From contig NZ_SAUH01000001.1 in NCBI RefSeq assembly GCF_004193175.1, forward strand, positions 1,963,501 to 2,027,500: a DNA stretch of 64,000 bases, given 5' to 3'. Below the pieces are notes generated by a model. It was given only the letters and a program-made list of their open reading frames with translations, was not told where the DNA came from and searched no databases. Position numbers and translations under genes: made by a program. Shown here piece after piece: positions 1 through 9,124 of the stretch (within the stretch, counting starts at the first letter, position 1; every line of letters begins with the position of its first letter). The stretch is from Streptomyces sp. RFCAC02. Its GTDB lineage: Bacteria > Actinomycetota > Actinomycetes > Streptomycetales > Streptomycetaceae.

Positions 1-464
1 TCCACCTGGTCGCGGTGCGCGGTGTCGACGGAGTCGTGGTCGGGCAGGTCGAGGAGGACGAGGCCGCGCAGCCCCGGGTCGAGGACGTGGGCGCGGCGGC
101 GGGCGCGGGCGGGGACGCCGAGGCGTTCCAGCAGCCCGTCGGCGGGCAGGTCGCGGCCGGCCTCCCAGGTGCAGGAGACGGCGGTCGCGGTGGTGGGGCG
201 GCGGACGCCGGCCTCGGAGAGCTGGGCGCCGGCCAGCGCGTTGAAGAGCGTCGACTTGCCGCAGCCGGTGGCGCCGGCGATGGCGACGGCGGTGTAGGCG
301 CGGGGCAGGCGGTCCCGTGCGGCGGCCTCGTCGAGGACGCGTCCCGCGGCGGTGAGCCGGTCGTCGGGGAGTCGGGTGCGGGAGAGGCCGACGAGTTCGC
401 GCAGTGCGCCGAGGCGGACGCCGAGGGCGCCGGCCTGGGCGGCGCCGGTGGTGGTGTCGGTCAC
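1..464 (-). CDS. Dynamin-like / Era-type GTPase, partial (second of a pair)
   Basis: The gene starts at a GTG whose bases overlap the TGA of the upstream GTPase gene (GTGA at 461-464), so the two are translationally coupled. The first 154 codons are in the window and the rest lies beyond the left edge. The visible part has a P-loop GATGCGKST at about residues 64-72, followed by a switch-I-like RRPTTATAV segment and a G3-like DLPDHDS at about 145-151. This is the G-domain of the dynamin/YfjP class of P-loop GTPases. In actinomycetes two such genes commonly sit together, and they are thought to act as partners at the membrane. No membrane segment can be assessed because the C-terminus is missing. 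Membrane remodelling is inferred from the family, not shown here. Confidence 0.85.
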   Translation of the reverse strand, partial: MTDTTTGAAQAGALGVRLGALRELVGLSRTRLPDDRLTAAGRVLDEAAARDRLPRAYTAVAIAGATGCGKSTLFNALAGAQLSEAGVRRPTTATAVSCTWEAGRDLPADGLLERLGVPARARRRAHVLDPGLRGLVLLDLPDHDSVDTAHRDQV

Positions 465-2119
465 CTGGTCCCTCCGGGGGTGGGGGCGGGGGTGGTGCGG
501 GCGGCGTGCACGGTGGACAGGGCCGCGACGAGTTCGACCTGCGGGTCGGGCGTGATGGCGAGGCCGCGCAGCGGCGCGGCGCGGCGTTCGCGTTCGGCCC
601 GCAGGGCGCGCTCGACGCAGCGGGTGAGTTCCTGGCGGCCCTGGTCGCGCAGGCGGGCGGCGGCGCGGGTGCCGAGCGCCCCGGTGAGCGTCTGGTGGGC
701 GACGGTGCCGCCGGCCCGGCCGCCGAGCAGGGCGGCGGCGAGCAGGGCCGCGGCCTCGCCGTCCTCGGCGGCCGGGGAGCGGCGGCGGCGCCCGGTCGTC
801 TCGCCGCGCAGCCCGGCGGCGGTGCGGGCCTCCTCGGTCAGCTCCTCGACGCAGCGGCGCAGACGGCGCACGAGGACGGCGACGCGCTCCCTGACGGCGT
901 CGGCCGGGTCGGTGCCGCCCTCGGGGGCGCCCGGCTCGTCGGCCCAGGCGGTGGCGATCCGCTCGTCGGCGGCGGCGACGGTCTCGGTGAGCAGGCCGGT
1001 GAGGGCGGCGGTGAGGGCGTCGAGCAGCTCATCGGCGCTGGTGTCGTCGGGGAAGGCGAGCCAGTGGGCGCGGGCCTCGCCGGTGAGCAGGCCGCCGTCG
1101 GCGAGCGCTGTGCGGACGGCCGCGGCGGCGTCGGCGTACGCCTCGTCCACGCGCTGCCCGAGGCGCACGGCGGTCGCGTACTGGGCGGCGCTCTCCCCGG
1201 CGAGCGCGGCGACGCGGGGGCGCAGCGAGGCGAGCGTGCCGTGCGCCGTGCGGGCGACGACGGACGCGCGGGTGGCGGGGTCCTGGGCGCAGCGGGCCAG
1301 CCACTGGCGGAGCCCGGCGACGGCGGTGCCCGGCAGGAGGCCGGAGCCGCCGCGGGCGGACTCGGGGAGTTCGGGGACGGTGAAGCGGGGGACGCCGCCG
1401 AGGCCCGCCCGTTCCAGGAGGGCCGCGTAGTGGCGGGCGACCTCCCCCGCGATCTGGTGGGGGACGCGGTCGAGGACGGTGGCGAGGGTCACGTCGTACT
1501 CGCGGGCGCTGCGCAGGAGGTGCCAGGGGAGGGCATCGGCGTAGCGGGACGCGGTGGTGACGAGGACCCAGATGTCGGCGGAGCAGATCAGGTCGGCGGC
1601 GAGGTCGCGTCCCGCGGCGACGAGGGAGTCGACGTCGGGCGCGTCGAGGAGGGCGAGTCCCGGCGGGACGGACCTCGTGGTCTGCACGGCGAGCGCGCCG
1701 TGCCCGTCGCGGGACGCCGCCGGCTGGTCGGCGTCCTGCCGGGGCATGGTGACGCGCCGGAGCTGGGGCAGGACGCGCCGTTCGGCGAACCACGGCCCGT
1801 CGTCGGGGTGGCAGACGAGCACGGGCACGCGGGTGGTGGGGCGCAGGACGCCGGCCTCGGTGACGCGGCGGCCGACGAGGGAGTTGACGAGGGTGGACTT
1901 GCCGGCGCCCGTGGAGCCGCCGATCACGGCGAGGAGCGGGGCGGCCGGGTCGCGCAGGCGCGGCAGGAGGTAGCCGTCGAGCTGGGCGAGCAGCTCGGCC
2001 CTGGAGCGGCGGGCGCGCTCGGCGCCGGGCAGCTCCAGGGGGAAACGCGTGGCAGCGAGACGCTCCCGCAGTACGGTCAGCGCGTCGAGCAGTTCAGGCC
2101 GTGCGTCCAAGATCGCCAC
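461..2119 (-). CDS. Dynamin-like GTPase (first of a pair)
   Basis: 552 aa. P-loop [10 protein letters not shown] at residues 67-76 and a G3-like DAPDVDS at 159-165 mark a GTP-binding dynamin/Era-type domain; the rest is long, Ala/Arg-rich and mostly helical. The reading frame stays open upstream through the tRNA region. I chose GTG at 2119 because the stretch before it (from an in-frame ATG at 2158) has AT-rich third codon positions quite unlike the rest of the gene, while codon usage becomes typical exactly at [12 protein letters not shown]. The ribosome binding site is weak. Its stop overlaps the GTG of the downstream GTPase. Function beyond GTP binding, probably membrane-associated, is inferred. 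Confidence 0.87.
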   Translation of the reverse strand: MAILDARPELLDALTVLRERLAATRFPLELPGAERARRSRAELLAQLDGYLLPRLRDPAAPLLAVIGGSTGAGKSTLVNSLVGRRVTEAGVLRPTTRVPVLVCHPDDGPWFAERRVLPQLRRVTMPRQDADQPAASRDGHGALAVQTTRSVPPGLALLDAPDVDSLVAAGRDLAADLICSADIWVLVTTASRYADALPWHLLRSAREYDVTLATVLDRVPHQIAGEVARHYAALLERAGLGGVPRFTVPELPESARGGSGLLPGTAVAGLRQWLARCAQDPATRASVVARTAHGTLASLRPRVAALAGESAAQYATAVRLGQRVDEAYADAAAAVRTALADGGLLTGEARAHWLAFPDDTSADELLDALTAALTGLLTETVAAADERIATAWADEPGAPEGGTDPADAVRERVAVLVRRLRRCVEELTEEARTAAGLRGETTGRRRRSPAAEDGEAAALLAAALLGGRAGGTVAHQTLTGALGTRAAARLRDQGRQELTRCVERALRAERERRAAPLRGLAITPDPQVELVAALSTVHAARTTPAPTPGGTR

Positions 2120-2285
2120 ATGCGCAGAATGCCCAATTCGGTGACGTTTCCCAAGCATATTCGCCCGAACGCGCCCGGTTTCCGCGGGCACGGGGGGCCA
2201 CGGAGCCATAACGAGTGCGCAACACCCCTCGCAGCCGCCCGCAAAATCGCTGCGCCACTCGTACTCGCCTGCGATTATCGGGTTC

Positions 2286-2324
2286 GCTTCACCGAACCTC
2301 CACACGTCGGTCCTTCGGTGAAGC
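2286..2324. repeat. 11-bp inverted repeat in the tRNA/GTPase intergenic region
   Basis: GCTTCACCGAA at 2286-2296 is perfectly inverted as TTCGGTGAAGC at 2314-2324 with a 17-nt spacer. It lies between the divergent GTPase pair and the tRNA-Arg gene. The 12-mer TTCGGTGAAGCA recurs at 15195-15206 upstream of the peptide-binding lipoprotein gene. It could be a regulator site or an RNA hairpin. A -10-like TATCCT at about 2350-2355 could serve the tRNA. Confidence 0.5.
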
Positions 2325-2410
2325 AACCGGGACGAACCCCCCGAAGCCCTATCCTGTCCGCTGGCGAGGTCACCGAGGGGGCACCGTCCCACGCCACTGA
2401 CCACTGACCG

Positions 2411-2483
2411 GCCCCCGTAGCTCAGCGGATAGAGCAGGTGCCTTCTAAGCACTTGGCCGCAGGTTCGAGTCCTGCCGGGGGCG
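2411..2483 (+). tRNA. tRNA-Arg (anticodon TCT)
   Basis: A complete 73-nt cloverleaf. Acceptor stem GCCCCCG pairs with CGGGGGC, D-stem GCTC with GAGC, anticodon stem GGTGC with GCACT around loop CTTCTAA (anticodon TCT at 2444-2446), five-base variable loop TGGCC, T-stem GCAGG with CCTGC around TTCGAGT, discriminator G. CCA is not encoded, as is usual in Streptomyces. It reads rare AGA codons. A weak 6-bp hairpin (TCTGAC at 2493-2498 with GTCAGA at 2509-2514) follows. No integrase or att-like direct repeat is nearby, so the gene does not appear to carry an integrated element. Confidence 0.97.
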
Positions 2484-2706
2484 CACACCCCATCTGACCA
2501 GGCGAAGCGTCAGACGCGGCGCCGCGGGAAAGCAGGCGCGGCGGATACGCGCCAAGTGCCTTCCCCTGCCCGCAGCGGTCCGCGCCGGGCCGCTTCCCCC
2601 CTCGGCCGGATCCCGTCCCGGCTCCGGCTTCACCCGTAGAGCTGATTCCGGGCACCGCCCCGGAAAACCGGTTGCGGCGCCGTCCGGCCGGGGACAGGGT
2701 GCGACG

Positions 2707-3615
2707 GTGATCGGAACGGAGATCGAGCTGCCCGTCGCGGACGGAGTCCTTGCCGCGGTGGATTTCGGTGGTCACGGCCCGGGGGTGCTGCTCGTCCACG
2801 GCAGCGGGCACAATGCCGCGGCGTGGGCGGACGTGGCGTCCCTCCTGACCGGCGAGTGCCGTCCGGTCGCCGTCGACCTGCGCGGCCACGGGCGGACGCG
2901 GCTCGGCTCCGCCGGTCCCGAGCAGTACTGGCGGGACCTCGGCGACGCCCTCGCCGTGCTGGCCTGGGACCGCCCCGTGCTGGTGGGCCACTCCACCGGC
3001 GGGTACGCGGTGACGGCCGCCACCGCCGCCGGACTCGCGGAGCCGGCCGCGCTGTGCGTCGTGGACGGCGTCGTGCTCGACGACCGTGACGCGTCCCTCG
3101 CGGCGCACGACGCCATGCGGACCGCCGACGCGCTGGAACACCTGCGTGCCGCGTTCCGCTACGGCTGGGAGGCCGACGACGACCGGATGCGCGCCCACGT
3201 CGAGCAGTGCGTACGGGAGGCCGGGGACGACTGGCTCAACGCCGGAGCACGGCCCGGGCTGGTCCGGGAGGTCACGCTCCGCTCCTTCCTGCGCCGCGGC
3301 GACCGGTGGGTGCGGCGTCCGGCCGTCGAGGAGATCGCGGCCGTCACCGCCGTGTCGCCCGCCGCGGACGTCCTCCCCGCCGTCGACGTGTACGGCCGCC
3401 TCACCTGTCCGCTGACGATCGTGCTGCCCTCGGGCGGCTTCCACGCGGCGCGGCGCGACGAGGTGCGCGCCGTCGTCGACGCCGCCCCGGGCCGCCGCCT
3501 GATCGACATCGACGCGAACCACAACGTCCCCATGACCCGGCCCGCCGACCTCGCCGCGATCATCCTCGGCCTGGTGCGGGACCGGGACACGACGGCGGCC
3601 GGAAACGCCGGCTGA
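2707..3615 (+). CDS. Alpha/beta hydrolase
   Basis: 302 aa, GTG start preceded by an AGGG ribosome binding site. An N-terminal LLVHGSGHN gives the oxyanion-hole HG motif, VDLRGHG follows, and GHSTGG at about residues 96-101 is the nucleophile elbow with Ser. Near the C-terminus DANHNVPM supplies the catalytic His. The acid is probably the Asp in a late strand. Cytoplasmic: no signal peptide. It sits 29 bp upstream of the virginiamycin B lyase homologue on the same strand, so the two may be co-transcribed. The substrate cannot be told from sequence; esterase, lactonase or dehalogenase activity are all possible in this fold. Confidence 0.88.
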   Translation: MIGTEIELPVADGVLAAVDFGGHGPGVLLVHGSGHNAAAWADVASLLTGECRPVAVDLRGHGRTRLGSAGPEQYWRDLGDALAVLAWDRPVLVGHSTGGYAVTAATAAGLAEPAALCVVDGVVLDDRDASLAAHDAMRTADALEHLRAAFRYGWEADDDRMRAHVEQCVREAGDDWLNAGARPGLVREVTLRSFLRRGDRWVRRPAVEEIAAVTAVSPAADVLPAVDVYGRLTCPLTIVLPSGGFHAARRDEVRAVVDAAPGRRLIDIDANHNVPMTRPADLAAIILGLVRDRDTTAAGNAG

Positions 3616-3644
3616 TCCCCACCCCCACCCCGCGAGGAGCTGCG

Positions 3645-4538
3645 ATGCCCCCTTCCCACACCCCGGCCGTCCAGGAGATCCCGGTGGCCGACGGCGGGGC
3701 CGGGCCGTACGGCGTCGCGGCCGGTCCCGACGGCGCCCTGTGGCTCACCTACGCGCACAACGGCCGCGTCGCGCGCCTCACCCCCGACGGTGACCTCACC
3801 GAGTTCCCCCTGGACTCGTCCGAGTGCCGTCCCACGGTCATCACGCCCGGTCCCGACGGCGCGCTGTGGTTCACCCGGTCCCAGGACCACCGGATCGGCC
3901 GCGTCACCGTCGACGGCACCACGGAGTCCTTCGACGTGCCGACGCCGGACAGCGGCCCGTTCGGTATCACCGCCGGCCCCGACGGTGCCCTGTGGTTCAC
4001 GGAGATGAACACCGACCGCATCGGCCGGATCACCGTCGGGGGCGAGGTCACCGAGTACGCGCTGCCCGATACGGGCGGCTTCCCCTCGTACATCACCGCG
4101 GGACCCGACGGTGCCCTGTGGTTCACCCTCAACCAGGGGAACGCGATCGGCCGCATCACCGTCGGCGGCGACGTCACCGTCCACCCGCTGCCCACCCCCG
4201 GCGCGGCACCCGTGGGCATCACCAGTGACGGCGTGGCCCTGTGGTTCGTCGAGATCGCGGCGGGCCGGATCGGCAGGATCTCGGTGGACGGCGCGATCGA
4301 GGAGTTCCCGCTGCCCGATCCGGCGGCGAAGCCCCACGCCATCGCCGCTGCCGCCACGGGGGACTGCTGGTTCACCGAATGGGGGGCCAACCGTGTCGGC
4401 CGCATCACCGGGAGCGGCGGGATCACCGAGTACGACCTGCCGTCGCCGTCGTCCGAGCCGCACGGCATCGCCCTCGGGCCGGACGGCGCTCTGTGGGTGG
4501 CGCTCGAAACGGGTGCGGTCGCGCGCCTGGAGCCGTAG
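3645..4538 (+). CDS. vgb: Virginiamycin B lyase family seven-bladed propeller
   Basis: 297 aa, the normal length of Vgb. ATG is preceded by GAGGAG. The chain is built of about seven repeats of the pattern GPDGALWFT...RIGRIT, each forming one propeller blade. Vgb opens the ring of streptogramin B antibiotics by Mg-dependent elimination at the ester bond. The catalytic and metal residues reported for Staphylococcus Vgb (His228, Glu268, His270, Glu284) have likely equivalents here: His231 (KPHAI), Glu271 and His273 (EPHGI), and an acidic residue near 288. That favours an active lyase over a generic propeller. Streptomycetes can carry such genes for self- or cross-protection. No streptogramin cluster is visible here, so the physiological substrate is uncertain. 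Confidence 0.85.
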   Translation: MPPSHTPAVQEIPVADGGAGPYGVAAGPDGALWLTYAHNGRVARLTPDGDLTEFPLDSSECRPTVITPGPDGALWFTRSQDHRIGRVTVDGTTESFDVPTPDSGPFGITAGPDGALWFTEMNTDRIGRITVGGEVTEYALPDTGGFPSYITAGPDGALWFTLNQGNAIGRITVGGDVTVHPLPTPGAAPVGITSDGVALWFVEIAAGRIGRISVDGAIEEFPLPDPAAKPHAIAAAATGDCWFTEWGANRVGRITGSGGITEYDLPSPSSEPHGIALGPDGALWVALETGAVARLEP

Positions 4539-4543
4539 CCACG

Positions 4544-4560
4544 GGACGGCCGGGCCGTCC
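4544..4560 (+). terminator. Short hairpin after the Vgb gene
   Basis: GGACGGC (4544-4550) pairs perfectly with GCCGTCC (4554-4560) around a CGG loop, five bases after the Vgb stop codon. It is short and lacks a T tract, as is common for Streptomyces terminators; the kinase gene follows 100 bp later. Confidence 0.45.
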
Positions 4561-4661
4561 GTCCGGCGGGGGTGTCGGCGACATGGGCAACGTCCTTCTC
4601 TTCTCCTAGAGTTGGGGGCTCGCGGGTGCTGGGATGCCGAGAGGGATGGGGGCCGCCGATC

Positions 4662-6428
4662 GTGCTGCCGTTGCGCGCTGATGATCCCGACCGGATCGCC
4701 GACTACCGGCTGATCGGCAGGCTGGGGGAGGGCGGCATGGGGGTGGTGTACCTGGCGCGGTCGCCCCGCGGGCGGATGGCGGCGGTGAAGACCGTCCGGG
4801 CCGACCTGGCGGCCGCGGCGGATTTCCGGCACAGGTTCGCCCGGGAGACGGCCGCGGCACAGCGGGTCGGCGGCGAGTGGACGGCCCCGGTGCTGGCCGC
4901 CGACCCGGACGCGGAACTCCCCTGGGTGGCCACGGCGTACATCGCCGGCCCGACGCTGCACGAGGTGGTGACCCAGTGGCACGGGCCGCTGCCGGAGCAC
5001 TCGGTGCGGGGACTGGCCGCCGGGCTGTGCCGTGCCCTGGGCGACATCCACGCCGCCGGGCTCGTGCACCGCGACCTGAAGCCGTCGAACGTCCTGGTGA
5101 CCATCGACGGCCCCCGGGTGATCGACTTCGGGATCGTCCGCGCCCTGGACGCGGCCTCGACGGCGGGCCTGACCTCCACCGGTGTGGTGATCGGATCGCC
5201 CGGCTTCATGGCGCCGGAGCAGGTCAGGGGCGAGCGGCTGACCGGGGCCGCCGACGTCTTCGCCCTGGGCGCGGTGCTGGCCTTCGCCGCGACCGGTCGG
5301 CTGCCGTTCCACGCGCCCGAGGGCGGCCCGCACGCCCTGATGTACCGGGTCGTCAACGAGCCGCCCGACCTGTCCGGCGTGCCGGAGCCGCTGCTGGGGC
5401 TGATCGGGGACTGCCTGGCCAAGGACCCGGCCGACCGTCCGACCCTCGCGGAACTGGGCGAACGGCAGGAGACGCGCTACCGCTCCCTCACCCCGTGGCT
5501 GCCGCCCGAACTGCTGGCCCGGCTGGGCCGGGAGGCCGTGCGGCTGCTGGACCAGGAGGATCCGCGCACCGGAGCCGCCGGTCCGGCGGTGGACGCCGCG
5601 GCGCGCACCGGGACGGCGCGTCCGCCGACCGCCCCGCTCACCGCTGCCGTCCCGCCCTCCCCTCCCCCACCGCGCGACTCTTCGGGGACGGCGCGACGCC
5701 TCCTGGTCCATGAACGCCACGGAGCGGCGTACGACACGAGTCACTACGGCGTGTACGCGATGCTGGCCCTCTTCACCGTCGTCTCGCTGGTCTCCCTGAT
5801 CGACCACTTCACCGGGCTGGCCGACGCGGGCGAGGCGAACGCGACCGGGACAGGGGGCGACCTGAGGCCCGTGCGGCAGTCGGACTTCGCCGTGACGACG
5901 GTGGTCGTCCAGGGCATCCTGGGCGCGGCGCTGGTGGTGGCCTGGCTGGTCTGGTCCGCCCATGTGCGCGCCGTCGCCGAGCGGCTCAGACCCGGCGGAC
6001 TCCGGTACCCCCCGCGCATGGCCGTGCTCGGCTGGTTCATCCCCGTGGCGGACCTCTTCCTCCCCAAGCAGATCGCCAACGACATCTGGCACGCCTCGGG
6101 ACCGGCCGGCCGGATGCCCCCCGCCGGCCCTCTGCACACCTGGTGGTCCCTGTGGGTGGTCACCTTCCTGACGTGGCCCTGCTACTGGATCCCGTGGACG
6201 GAGGCGGTCAGCTGGGAGCGGGAGGGCACCGAGCGGTGTCTCAGCGGGGAGACCGAGGCGTTCCCCCTCTGCGACACCGCCATCGATCACACGTACTGGT
6301 ACGAGTTCGAGTTCACGTACTGGATCTCCCTGGCCGGGCACCTGTTGGTCCTGCCGGCGGCGATCGCCACCGCCGTCTACGTCCGCCGGCTGACGGCCAT
6401 GCAGAGGGCCGCGCTGCGGAACCGGTGA
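4662..6428 (+). CDS. Membrane Ser/Thr protein kinase with C-terminal DUF4328-like domain
   Basis: 588 aa. The kinase domain covers about residues 12-280: glycine loop GEGGMG at 22-27, catalytic Lys43 (AVKT), HRDLKPSN at 136-143, DFG at 155-157 and APEQ at 184-187. A low-complexity Pro/Ala linker (about 300-350) leads to a C-terminal half with around four hydrophobic segments of the DUF4328 type, with Trp-rich loops. The kinase is therefore membrane-bound with an unusual sensor module, not the PASTA repeats of PknB. I chose GTG at 4662 (LPLRADDPDRI) because kinase homology starts there; an upstream in-frame ATG at 4572 would add 30 residues with poor codon usage. It ends 21 bp before a convergent gene. 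Ligand and targets are unknown. Confidence 0.9.
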   Translation: MLPLRADDPDRIADYRLIGRLGEGGMGVVYLARSPRGRMAAVKTVRADLAAAADFRHRFARETAAAQRVGGEWTAPVLAADPDAELPWVATAYIAGPTLHEVVTQWHGPLPEHSVRGLAAGLCRALGDIHAAGLVHRDLKPSNVLVTIDGPRVIDFGIVRALDAASTAGLTSTGVVIGSPGFMAPEQVRGERLTGAADVFALGAVLAFAATGRLPFHAPEGGPHALMYRVVNEPPDLSGVPEPLLGLIGDCLAKDPADRPTLAELGERQETRYRSLTPWLPPELLARLGREAVRLLDQEDPRTGAAGPAVDAAARTGTARPPTAPLTAAVPPSPPPPRDSSGTARRLLVHERHGAAYDTSHYGVYAMLALFTVVSLVSLIDHFTGLADAGEANATGTGGDLRPVRQSDFAVTTVVVQGILGAALVVAWLVWSAHVRAVAERLRPGGLRYPPRMAVLGWFIPVADLFLPKQIANDIWHASGPAGRMPPAGPLHTWWSLWVVTFLTWPCYWIPWTEAVSWEREGTERCLSGETEAFPLCDTAIDHTYWYEFEFTYWISLAGHLLVLPAAIATAVYVRRLTAMQRAALRNR

Positions 6429-6449
6429 CGCGCCCGCCGGCCGTCCGCC

Positions 6450-7304
6450 TCACGAGGGCGGCAGGGCGTAGACGCGTTCCGCCGTGGTGGTGAAGACGGC
6501 GTGCCGTTCGGCGGGGGTCAGCCGGGCCGTCAGGGCGGCGGCCGTGTCGGTGACCTCGCGGTATCCGGCGGCCGGCAGGCACACCGGCCAGTCCGAGCCG
6601 AACAGGGTGCGGTCCGCGCCGAACGCCGTCAGCACCGTGTCGGCGTACGGCACCAGGTCGTCCGGCGTCCAGTGGTCCCGGTCCGCCTCCGTCACCATGC
6701 CGGAGAGCTTGCAGTACGCGTTCGGCTCGGCCGCGAGCTCGGTGACGAGGGCGGCCCACGGATCGAGCCGGCCCGACGCGATGGGGGGCTTGCCCAGGTG
6801 GTCGAGGACGAACGTCAGGCCGGGCAGCGCGCGCACGGTGTCGATGGCCGCCGGCAACTGGTGGGGCAGGACGAGCAGGTCGTAGGCGAGCCCGGCGTCC
6901 GCGACGGCCGCCAGGCCCGCGCGGACGTCAGGGCGGCGCAGCCAGCCGGGGTCCGCCTCGCCCTGCACGAGGTGCCGTACACCGGCGAGCAGGCCGCCGC
7001 CTGGCGCGGCGCGCAGCGCGGCCAGGTCGTCGGCGACCCGGCGGCCGCGCGTCAGGTCGGCCCAGCCGACCACCCCGGCCACCAGGTCGCTGTCCGCCGC
7101 CAGGGCCAGGAACTCGCGGGTCTCGCCGGCGTCGGGCAGCACCTGCACCAGCACCGTGCGGGTCACGCCCGCGGCGGCCGCCTCGGGGGCCAGGTCGTCG
7201 AGGGTGAAGGTCCGGCGGATCGGCGCCGCCTCCGGCCCGTCGAGCCAGGCGTGGGGCCGCAGTGCGAGGTCCCAGACGTGGTGGTGCGCGTCCACCCTGG
7301 TCAC
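6450..7304 (-). CDS. Amidohydrolase-family lactonase (L-fuconolactonase-like)
   Basis: 284 aa. N-terminal VDAHHHVWD carries the metal-binding HxH signature of the amidohydrolase_2 family; a mid-protein FVLDHLGKPP and a late FGSDWPVC supply the further His and Asp of the active site. The length and these motifs match lactonases of the L-fucono-1,5-lactone / 4-sulfomuconolactone group. The GTG start overlaps the TGA of the aldo/keto reductase (GTGA, 7301-7304), so it is the last gene of a coupled GntR-AKR-lactonase unit. With the L-fuconate dehydratase next door, the best-supported role is hydrolysis of L-fuconolactone to L-fuconate. Substrate assignment rests on context. Confidence 0.85.
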   Translation of the reverse strand: MTRVDAHHHVWDLALRPHAWLDGPEAAPIRRTFTLDDLAPEAAAAGVTRTVLVQVLPDAGETREFLALAADSDLVAGVVGWADLTRGRRVADDLAALRAAPGGGLLAGVRHLVQGEADPGWLRRPDVRAGLAAVADAGLAYDLLVLPHQLPAAIDTVRALPGLTFVLDHLGKPPIASGRLDPWAALVTELAAEPNAYCKLSGMVTEADRDHWTPDDLVPYADTVLTAFGADRTLFGSDWPVCLPAAGYREVTDTAAALTARLTPAERHAVFTTTAERVYALPPS

Positions 7305-8218
7305 CCGGCGGCCTCCGGCGCGTCCAGGTCGGCCCACAGCGCGTCGGGGACGGTGAGCGCCGCGTGCGCGGCGTTGCGCTCCACCTCGTCGGCGCTGCGG
7401 GCGCCGAGGACGACGCCCGTGACGGCCGGGTGGCGCAGCGGGAACTGGATGGCCGCCGCCGGCAGCGGCACACCGTGGGCGGCGCACAGGTCCGCCAGCC
7501 GCCGCGCCCGCCGCAGGACGTCGTCGGACGCCGGGGCGTAGTCGTAGTACGCGCCCGGCCCCGGGTCGGCCAGGACGCCGCTGTTGAAGACGCCGCCGAC
7601 CAGCACGTCCACGCCCCGCTCCCGGCAGCGCGGCAGCAGCTCGCGGTCCGCGCCGCGGTCCAGGAGGGTGTAGCGGCCGGCGACCAGGACGCAGTCGATG
7701 TCGGTCTCGGTCACGAAGCGGGCCAGCATCTCCGACTGGTTCATGCCGACGCCGATCGCCCGTACGGTGCCCTCGGCCCGCAGCCGTTCCAGCGCCGGGT
7801 ACGCCTCGCGCAGCGCGGGCTCCCAGTGGTCGTCCGGGTCGTGGATCAGCACGGTGTCGAAGGCGTCGAGGCCGGTGCGCTCCAGGCTCTCGGCGAGGGA
7901 GCGCCGTACGCCGTCGGCGGTGTAGTCGCGGACGCGGACCCGGTCGGGGGCGCCGACGAAGCCGGCGTCCGCCTCGGCCGCACCAGGGACGAGCAGCCGC
8001 CCGACCTTCGTGGAGACGGTGAACTCCGCGCGCGGGCGGCCGGCGAGGAAGGCGCCGAGCCGTTCCTCGGCCAGGCCTGCGCCGTAGTGGGGCGCCGTGT
8101 CGAAGGTGCGGACGCCGGCGTCCCAGGCGGCGGCCAGCGTGGCGTGCGCCTGATCGTCCGTCACCCGCTCGTAGAGGCCGCCGAGCGGGCCGGTGCCGAG
8201 GCCGACGCGGCCGGTCAT
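7301..8218 (-). CDS. Aldo/keto reductase, probable L-fucose (aldose 1-) dehydrogenase
   Basis: 305 aa TIM-barrel AKR. The catalytic tetrad is readable: Asp40 and Tyr45 (FDTAPHYG), Lys71 (STKVG) and His125 (LIHDPDDH). The sequence resembles the D-threo-aldose/L-fucose 1-dehydrogenase group of AKRs. It would oxidise L-fucose at C1 to the lactone with NAD(P)+, the first step of the non-phosphorylative route. ATG overlaps the GntR stop codon (ATGA, 8215-8218), and its own stop overlaps the lactonase start. The alternative upstream in-frame start [10 protein letters not shown] lies inside the GntR gene and is not needed. Substrate is inferred from neighbours. Confidence 0.87.
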   Translation of the reverse strand: MTGRVGLGTGPLGGLYERVTDDQAHATLAAAWDAGVRTFDTAPHYGAGLAEERLGAFLAGRPRAEFTVSTKVGRLLVPGAAEADAGFVGAPDRVRVRDYTADGVRRSLAESLERTGLDAFDTVLIHDPDDHWEPALREAYPALERLRAEGTVRAIGVGMNQSEMLARFVTETDIDCVLVAGRYTLLDRGADRELLPRCRERGVDVLVGGVFNSGVLADPGPGAYYDYAPASDDVLRRARRLADLCAAHGVPLPAAAIQFPLRHPAVTGVVLGARSADEVERNAAHAALTVPDALWADLDAPEAAG

Positions 8219-8979
8219 GACGGGTGGGCGGCCGGGCCGGCCGGCTGTCGGGAAGCGCATGATGCTCCGGGTTCGTCGGTGGGGACCGCCCCGGGGCCGT
8301 CGGGGCGGAGGTGGGCGCGGAGCCAGTCCTCCGTGGCGCTGACGTGCACCAGGGCCGTGGCGTGGGCGAGGGCCGGGTTGCGGGCGGCCAGGGCGGCGTG
8401 GATCGCCTCGTGCTCGGCGATGGTGCGGTCGGCCGCCGCCCCGTCCACCAGACCCCGCCACACCCGGCCGCGCAGGGTGCGGCCCGATATGCCGTCCAGC
8501 AGGGAGACGAGCGTCGCGTTGCCGGTCGCGCGGGTGACCGCCCGGTGGAACGCGGCGTCGTGCTCGGTGAGCCGTTCGGGGTCGTCGCGGCAGCGCCGCA
8601 TGGCCTCCAGGTGCCGGCCGAGGTCGCGCAGGCCGTCGTCGGTGATCCGGCTCGCGGCCAGCGCGGTGGCGACGGGTTCGAGGAGCCGCCGCACCTCGCT
8701 GACCTCCAGGAGGGTGTCGCCGCTCAGCATCTCGACCGCCGAGCCGAGCCCTTCGAGCAGCAGCCCGGGTTCCAGGCTCGTCACGTAGGTGCCGTCGCCG
8801 CGCCTGATCTCGAGCACCCGGGCCGCGACCAGCGCCCGTACGGCCTCGCGCATCAGGTTCCGCGACAGGCCGAGTTCGGCGGCGAGCTGCTGTTCCGGCG
8901 GGAGCTTGGCGCCCGGCGGCAGGACGCCCGACCTGATCAGCTCCCGGATGCGGGCGATCGCCCTGTCGGCCAGTGACAC
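8215..8979 (-). CDS. GntR/FadR-family transcriptional regulator
   Basis: 254 aa from GTG 8979. N-terminal winged helix-turn-helix ([15 protein letters not shown] ... [16 protein letters not shown] ... RRGDGTYV) is followed by an all-helical FCD ligand-binding domain with the usual metal/ligand acidic and His residues ([18 protein letters not shown]). This is the FadR subfamily, which commonly senses sugar acids or carboxylates. It is the first gene of the minus-strand fucose unit and diverges from the L-fuconate dehydratase gene across about 145 bp, so it most likely represses both directions until a pathway intermediate binds. An upstream ATG at 9072 would place 31 residues of atypical sequence inside the presumed promoter. 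Confidence 0.88.
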   Translation of the reverse strand: MSLADRAIARIRELIRSGVLPPGAKLPPEQQLAAELGLSRNLMREAVRALVAARVLEIRRGDGTYVTSLEPGLLLEGLGSAVEMLSGDTLLEVSEVRRLLEPVATALAASRITDDGLRDLGRHLEAMRRCRDDPERLTEHDAAFHRAVTRATGNATLVSLLDGISGRTLRGRVWRGLVDGAAADRTIAEHEAIHAALAARNPALAHATALVHVSATEDWLRAHLRPDGPGAVPTDEPGASCASRQPAGPAAHPS

Positions 8980-9124
8980 GCCCCGCAGCGTAGCCCGGAG
9001 ATCCCATGTCGGCCAGAGAGAGGACGAATCCGTCCGCCGATTTGCCGGGAGTATGGACCTGTTGGGCACCACGGCCTATAAATCGATCCCATGTCCATGC
9101 GAAGCGCTGTGCCCAGGTCGGCGG
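8980..9124. promoter_or_regulatory. Divergent promoter region of the fucose cluster
   Basis: The 145 bp between the GntR and L-fuconate dehydratase starts must hold both promoters and the presumed operator. It contains an AT-richer stretch (GGCCTATAAATCGATCCC at 9072-9089) with TATAAA resembling a -10 element for the rightward gene. I see no unambiguous GntR palindrome by eye. Confidence 0.4.

Noticed and set aside
15..2407. Long open frames of 471 and 667 codons on the + strand
   Set aside because: They lie antisense to the two GTPase genes, are Gly/Arg/Ala-rich with no motif, and arise from GC-rich third positions.
2449..2558. Possible att site at the tRNA-Arg gene (GCCAAGTGC inverted copy at 2550-2558)
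   Set aside because: The copy is short and inverted, and no integrase, excisionase or mobile genes are present.
3159..6341. Open frame of 1060 codons on the minus strand
   Set aside because: Shadow of the hydrolase, Vgb and kinase genes; no domain and abnormal composition.
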